DNA of 10,358 bases, taken from positions 1 to 10,358 of the forward strand of contig CAJPKN010000049.1 in assembly GCA_905370385.1 (NCBI GenBank), read 5' to 3'. Both the position numbers and the translations under genes were made by a program. Positions 7,447 through 10,358 of the stretch are shown here, piece by piece (position 1 is the stretch's first letter; each line of letters starts with the position of its first letter). The stretch is from Stomatobaculum longum (GTDB taxonomy: Bacteria > Bacillota > Clostridia > Lachnospirales > Lachnospiraceae). The notes below the pieces were generated by a model. That model was not told the origin of the DNA. It worked only from the letters and a program-made list of their open reading frames with translations, and did no database searches.

Positions 7447-7462
7447 ATTAGATATCTCTAAT
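7447..7462 (-). promoter_or_regulatory. Short leader hairpin upstream of the surface-protein ribosome binding site
   Basis: The inverted repeat ATTAGA / TCTAAT surrounds a 4-nt centre (TATC on the plus strand, GATA on the minus strand). It lies between the predicted start of transcription (about 7470) and the AGGAG at 7439-7443, with only 3 nt between hairpin and ribosome binding site. It could be a protein-binding site or a small RNA structure affecting translation. Six AT-rich base pairs are weak, so the call is tentative. Confidence 0.35.
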
Positions 7463-7476
7463 TATTAGCCTTTTTT

Positions 7477-7538
7477 AACCTAGCATGGCTTTCCGACAGT
7501 CGTCAAGAAACATATCTTGCGTTTTTCTCGCATATCTT
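7477..7538 (-). promoter_or_regulatory. Promoter of the surface-protein gene with upstream tandem 8-bp repeat
   Basis: On the minus strand, -35 TTGACG (7506-7501) and -10 TAGGTT (7482-7477) are 18 bp apart, and TGC before the -10 makes an extended -10. Directly upstream, the 8-mer AAGATATG occurs twice (7538-7531 and 7518-7511), with starts exactly 20 bp apart and the near copy ending 4 bp before the -35. Two same-face direct repeats abutting the -35 box suggest an activator-binding site, for example for a response regulator. The regulator is not in this window. Confidence 0.6.
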
Positions 7539-7588
7539 AAGATTTTATTGCGGGTAATAGAATCTGGATTAAGACCATTGCTTATTAC

Positions 7589-8545
7589 TCAGAGCCCCCG
7601 CCCGCTGTTCCGATACAGAACCACAAACAGGCGGGTGCCGTACAGGATAATCTTTCCGTGTTTACAACGTATGGTGCGGATGTCGCCATAATTCAAAAGT
7701 ACTTCCTTCGCGCTTGCTTCTGAAATTTCCTTTTTCAGAAATCTATCCCAATAGAGCTTCATGTCCGGTGCATTCGGATCCTTTCTTCTTTCTTCATCAA
7801 CGAACCATATGCATCGATACAGAGCCCTCTCCGCTATCATCACAATATCAAGAAGTATTATTCCCAGAGAAACGCCCATCAGTGCACGCCAAACCATAGC
7901 CGACATACTGTGAAATAAAACCAAAACAATCAATGCCAAGACCAGTAAAAAAGACAGCATAAGGACCGGATTCCCCAAATGGATAAACCCGAGGAAGCAC
8001 ATCCTCTTGACCTCTCCCCAGCAAATATACTCTTGATCTTCTCGTCTCTCTTCCTCTTGCCTTAATTTCTTTGCGGCTTGGATCCAGCCACGAATCTGCG
8101 CAAGCTGTTCGTCTGTCAATTCTGCCTTCGGTATAGCCAGGTAGACTTGCACGGAACTCATAAGCGCTACTGTTTCTTTCCCGACAAGCAACTTAATGCC
8201 TAGCCAGCTTCGCTTTCCGGTATCGGATAGAATTCCCTTCTCGTATAGAATCAGACGTATCCCCTGTATTTGAAGTATTCTCTTCAGCATCTCATCGCTG
8301 TATTTGAGTCTCCGCCGAATGGCTTGAAGAAGCAAGCCGATTAAACCGAAGCCCATCAAAACACAAAACACTTGTGCTCGGTCTGTATCTGCCAAAGACC
8401 CTAAAAACCCCACAATTCCGAGTCCCGCAATCAGGCAACTACTCCAATGCTTTGCCAGCGCCAAGCGTGTTTTTCCTGCCGCCCATCGTATACAACGCAC
8501 CGCTTCCTCGACATCGCCGTACTCTACCGTAATGATGGTTTGCAT
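7589..8545 (-). CDS. YcxB-like membrane protein, double-length (two 2-TM modules)
   Basis: This 318-residue predicted membrane protein has two similar halves. The first half has TM segments at about 34-50 and 58-76, then a YcxB-like C-terminal module: LYEKGIL, SWLGIKLLVGKE, then VYLAIPKAELTDEQLAQIR (133-151). The second half has TMs at about 192-211 and 218-237, then a soluble tail ending CKHGKIILYGTRLFVVLYRN. YcxB-like proteins (Pfam PF14317) are of unknown function. The family is inferred from the layout of two TMs, a beta-rich domain and an IPK motif. It is the third gene of an operon with the two genes on its right (33-nt gap). The ATG at 8545 follows AAGGAG at 8 nt. Residues 120-318 align without visible gaps to the partial gene at 9759-10358. 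No obvious terminator follows the stop, so read-through towards the surface-protein gene is possible. An 8-bp inverted repeat (7718-7740) lies near its 3' end. Confidence 0.8.
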   Translation of the reverse strand: MQTIITVEYGDVEEAVRCIRWAAGKTRLALAKHWSSCLIAGLGIVGFLGSLADTDRAQVFCVLMGFGLIGLLLQAIRRRLKYSDEMLKRILQIQGIRLILYEKGILSDTGKRSWLGIKLLVGKETVALMSSVQVYLAIPKAELTDEQLAQIRGWIQAAKKLRQEEERREDQEYICWGEVKRMCFLGFIHLGNPVLMLSFLLVLALIVLVLFHSMSAMVWRALMGVSLGIILLDIVMIAERALYRCIWFVDEERRKDPNAPDMKLYWDRFLKKEISEASAKEVLLNYGDIRTIRCKHGKIILYGTRLFVVLYRNSGRGL

Positions 8546-8578
8546 CCTATGCTCTCCTTCCCCCCGGCTTTCCGCATC

Positions 8579-9133
8579 TCAGCGATTGACCGTATCGACA
8601 AATTTCTGAATTTCACCTGCCTCCGCTTCGTCAAGCTGCGTCTTATAAAACCAATACTGCAATTCCCGCTGTTCAAAAGGTCTCGGAACCTTTCTCTTCA
8701 GTTTTAGCACATATCCGTTTCTGCCTCGAATCCATCGAGCGGATTCCCAATCATCCGCATCCAAACAGAGTGCCGTCCTTCCTTCATAGAGCATTTCCAA
8801 ATCCGCTATCGTTTCCTCTGTATAGCGACTCTCACGCATATCCCTTACATCCCAAAGCACAGTCCGTATGATTGTCATCGCATATTCAAAAATCAATCCG
8901 ATGCTAGCCCCATGTAGCAGAAAAGCAAACAGATGATGCACATGGGTTTTCGCTGTAGCCATATAATCACCGGAAATCAGAACGGAAAACGGTAGAATGA
9001 AAAACAGTCCCCAGGCAAAGTTTTTTTGAAGCAGACACCAAAAGCGAAATATTCGAATCTCCTGCCAATTCAGTTGCTGATTTCCGCTAAGCGGTCTGTT
9101 GGGAATCTCAATTTGATTCATTTGCTCTTCCAT
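8579..9133 (-). CDS. YcxB-like membrane protein, divergent
   Basis: This is a 184-residue predicted membrane protein with a polar N-terminus, TM segments at about 38-55 and 67-92, and a 90-residue cytoplasmic tail. The tail contains LEMLYEGRTALCLD, a WIRGRNGYVLKLKRK segment and the ending YKTQLDEAEAGEIQKFVD. The ending lines up with the IPKAELTDEQLAQIRGWI segment of its operon neighbour. It is therefore probably a divergent paralogue of the two flanking genes, although the match is weaker. The ATG at 9133 is preferred: GGAGGGG (9148-9142) lies 8 nt upstream, inside the last codons of the previous gene, and only two bases separate that gene's stop from this start, pointing to translational coupling. 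An in-frame ATG at 9157 would overlap the upstream gene and lacks an equally placed binding site. Function is unknown. Confidence 0.75.
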   Translation of the reverse strand: MEEQMNQIEIPNRPLSGNQQLNWQEIRIFRFWCLLQKNFAWGLFFILPFSVLISGDYMATAKTHVHHLFAFLLHGASIGLIFEYAMTIIRTVLWDVRDMRESRYTEETIADLEMLYEGRTALCLDADDWESARWIRGRNGYVLKLKRKVPRPFEQRELQYWFYKTQLDEAEAGEIQKFVDTVNR

Positions 9134-9135
9134 TG

Positions 9136-9588
9136 CTACTTCCCCTCCGAAACCCATTGTATGAGCCGCTGCAACTGTTCATCTGACATATCTCTCACGG
9201 AAAAAACAAAATAGATACTCGTTTTCGATACAATCGTCGCATAATCCTTCCGCACCAGCAAGCGTTTATTCTTCCAAGTCCGCATGCCATCTCGCATTAG
9301 AAACCCCTCCTTTGAAAGGAGAATCTTCTCGTCATCGGCCTGGAATAGCCTCGTTACTTGTTCCACCCGAAGCAACCACTGAACGAAAAAAATAAGTCCG
9401 TTGAATCCCATCAGAAAATACCAATATTCGCTTGTCAGAATATTGGTATTTCGTATGACAATCACGAAAAGCAGTGCGATTCCCGTGATTTTATCAAGGC
9501 GCTGAAATAACGGCGTTTTTCTCACCGCCCAGAAATACTCCATTAAGCGTTTCTTTTCCAGCTTTGGAACAACTATTTTATCGTTCAT
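9136..9588 (-). CDS. YcxB-like small membrane protein
   Basis: This is a 150-residue predicted membrane protein and the first gene of a three-gene minus-strand operon. TM segments lie at about 35-46 and 54-73. The following cytoplasmic module (LLSKEGFLMRDGMRTW, KNKRLLVRKDYATI, IYFVFSVRDMSDEQLQRLIQ) closely parallels residues 98-155 of the 318-residue protein two genes downstream. It thus equals one half of that double protein. The ATG at 9588 is chosen because AGGA (9597-9594) sits 5 nt upstream; a TTG at 9600 in the same frame would overlap this site. The stop is 2 nt before the next gene's ATG. The coding sequence contains a perfect 14-bp inverted repeat (9416-9451), which is unusual for a coding region. 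Function is unknown; tandem paralogues of this kind are sometimes immunity or envelope-stress proteins, but nothing here shows that. Confidence 0.75.
   Translation of the reverse strand: MNDKIVVPKLEKKRLMEYFWAVRKTPLFQRLDKITGIALLFVIVIRNTNILTSEYWYFLMGFNGLIFFVQWLLRVEQVTRLFQADDEKILLSKEGFLMRDGMRTWKNKRLLVRKDYATIVSKTSIYFVFSVRDMSDEQLQRLIQWVSEGK
9416..9451. repeat. Perfect 14-bp inverted repeat inside the first YcxB-like gene
   Basis: AAATACCAATATTC (9416-9429) and its exact reverse complement GAATATTGGTATTT (9438-9451) flank the 8-nt spacer GCTTGTCA. It lies in the loop and second TM coding part of the 150-residue protein. In mRNA it would form a long AU-rich hairpin; in DNA it could be a dyad-symmetric binding site. 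Confidence 0.85.
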
Positions 9589-9602
9589 ATCAGTCCTCAA
9601 TA

Positions 9603-9640
9603 TAATCCCAGGCAGCAGATTTCACTGCTGCCTGGGATTA
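9603..9640 (-). promoter_or_regulatory. Strong stem-loop at the start of the YcxB-like operon (leader hairpin or terminator)
   Basis: A perfect 16-bp stem, TAATCCCAGGCAGCAG (9603-9618) with its complement (9625-9640), closes a 6-nt loop. On the minus strand the hairpin is followed by TATTG and then the AGGA ribosome binding site 5 nt later. There is no good U-tract on either strand. Because the predicted promoter (9641-9669) would start transcripts within the 5' arm (about 9634), the operon mRNA would begin with a 9-12 bp stem. Read-through from the gene at 9759 would carry the full hairpin and may terminate there. Confidence 0.65.
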
Positions 9641-9669
9641 ATTCTATTGTGCGTTAATTACCGGAGCAA
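9641..9669 (-). promoter_or_regulatory. Predicted promoter of the three-gene YcxB-like operon
   Basis: On the minus strand, -35 TTGCTC (9669-9664) and -10 TAGAAT (9646-9641) have a 17-bp spacer. The -10 matches the consensus at five of six positions, and TTG of the -35 is kept. The predicted start of transcription is near 9634, inside the leader hairpin, about 45 nt before the ATG at 9588. The intergenic stretch 9670-9758 holds no other clear signal. Confidence 0.55.
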
Positions 9670-9758
9670 GTTAAGCCGCCATTTCTGCTTCAGTCAGCGC
9701 CAAATATATCACGCGATACTTCTTCCGGCGAAACTACACTGTAACATCCGCTTCACAG

Positions 9759-10358
9759 CTACAGGGCACGCCCTATGTTTTTATACAGGACAATAAATCC
9801 CTGATAGCCATACATAATAATTCTCCCATGCTTACAGGAAATCGTGTAAATCGAATCTATATCCGGGAAAAGTTCCCGCGCTTCTTCCTCAGAAATCTTT
9901 CTTTTAGGAAACACTTCCCGATATAATTCCATTTCCGGAGCACTCGGATCCACCTTTTTCGCCTCATCCACTGACCATATACATCTATAGAGCATTCCTT
10001 CGAGTGTACTAACGATTATCAGAAGTATGATTCCCATCTCAACACCCAGAAGTACACTCCAAAACATATCGGATGCCCTGTAACACAAAACCCACACAAT
10101 AAGTCCCAACACCAGCGAAAAGCTCAGTGCAAGGACCGGGAATCCCATATTGAGAAAACCCAGGAAGCACATCTTCTTGACTTCTCCCCAACAAATACCG
10201 GATTGATCTTCTTGCTTTTCTCCCCTTGCTTCAGCTTTCTTTGCCTCTCGCATCCATATACGAATTTGCGAAATCTGTTCCTCTGACAATTCTGTCTTTG
10301 GAATGGCTAGGTAAACTCGTATGGAACTCAGCAATGCTAAGCTCTCCTTGCCAATAAC
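9759..10358 (-). CDS. YcxB-like membrane protein, paralogue of the 318-residue gene (5' part beyond the window)
   Basis: The reading frame is open to the window edge, giving 199 visible residues; the N-terminal part lies outside. All of it aligns without visible gaps to residues 120-318 of the gene at 7589-8545: the visible start VIGKESLALLSS, then VYLAIPKTELSEEQISQIR, EQDQSGICWGEVK-type segment, two TM segments and the tail CKHGRIIMYGYQGFIVLYKN ending GRAL (GRGL in the paralogue). A full-length protein of roughly 318 residues with two more TMs upstream is therefore expected. A TTG at 10334 could be read as a start, but homology runs on through the bases before it, so the gene is truncated by the window, not short. 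Function is unknown. Confidence 0.8.
   Translation of the reverse strand, partial: VIGKESLALLSSIRVYLAIPKTELSEEQISQIRIWMREAKKAEARGEKQEDQSGICWGEVKKMCFLGFLNMGFPVLALSFSLVLGLIVWVLCYRASDMFWSVLLGVEMGIILLIIVSTLEGMLYRCIWSVDEAKKVDPSAPEMELYREVFPKRKISEEEARELFPDIDSIYTISCKHGRIIMYGYQGFIVLYKNIGRAL

Noticed and set aside
7718..7740. 8-bp inverted repeat (TTCTGAAA / TTTCAGAA) in the 3' part of the 318-residue gene
   Set aside because: It is short and inside coding sequence in an AT-rich area; it may be chance. It is noted in the gene entry but not called as a regulatory site.
9759..10334. Complete 191-residue protein starting with TTG at 10334
   Set aside because: Homology with the paralogue continues upstream of the TTG through the eight codons to the window edge, so the gene is cut by the window, not short.
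1..10358. Insertion sequences, phage genes, CRISPR arrays, rRNA
   Set aside because: No transposase, integrase, regularly spaced repeats or rRNA-like sequence was seen on either strand.

Overview
The window looks like chromosomal DNA from a Gram-positive anaerobe of the class Clostridia, most likely a Lachnospiraceae-type organism. The grounds are strong GGAGG-type ribosome binding sites, a Sec-exported surface protein with Clostridium/Streptococcus-style cell-wall-binding repeats and haemoglobin-interacting-type repeats, and YcxB-like membrane proteins. The species cannot be read from the sequence. The only plus-strand gene is a tRNA-Val; all the protein genes lie on the minus strand.

Layout, left to right. 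(1) 1-290: possible end of an upstream terminator, a clear sigma-70 promoter, tRNA-Val(GAC), then a 17-bp GC-rich hairpin that can stop transcription from both sides. (2) 295-2736 (minus): an 813-residue relative of rifampin phosphotransferase and PEP synthase. It keeps the mobile phosphohistidine domain, but its ATP-binding domain looks partly eroded. (3) A minus-strand terminator at 2809-2838 separates it from (4) 2858-7426 (minus), a 1522-residue secreted surface protein. In order this has a signal peptide, cell-wall-binding repeats, a Gly/Ser/Arg-rich then Pro-rich stalk, Ig-like regions, and six C-terminal repeats resembling the haemoglobin-interacting domain (HID, formerly DUF1533) of streptococcal Shr. 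It has its own promoter with a tandem 8-bp repeat directly upstream and a small hairpin in the leader. (5) 7589-10358 (minus): a more AT-rich block of four related two-TM YcxB-like membrane proteins. Three form a tight operon (9588 to 7589) behind a predicted promoter whose transcript would begin in a strong stem-loop. The fourth (9759 to the window edge) is a partial paralogue of the last operon gene.

No common pathway links the blocks. The PEP-utilising enzyme and the surface protein appear to be separately transcribed. The surface protein probably binds the cell wall at its N-terminus and presents repeats that may capture haemoglobin/haem or another host ligand. The YcxB-like cluster is the most open region: repeated duplication of small membrane proteins of unknown function, with strong RNA hairpins at the operon start and inside the first gene. 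No mobile element, integrase, CRISPR array or rRNA was seen.
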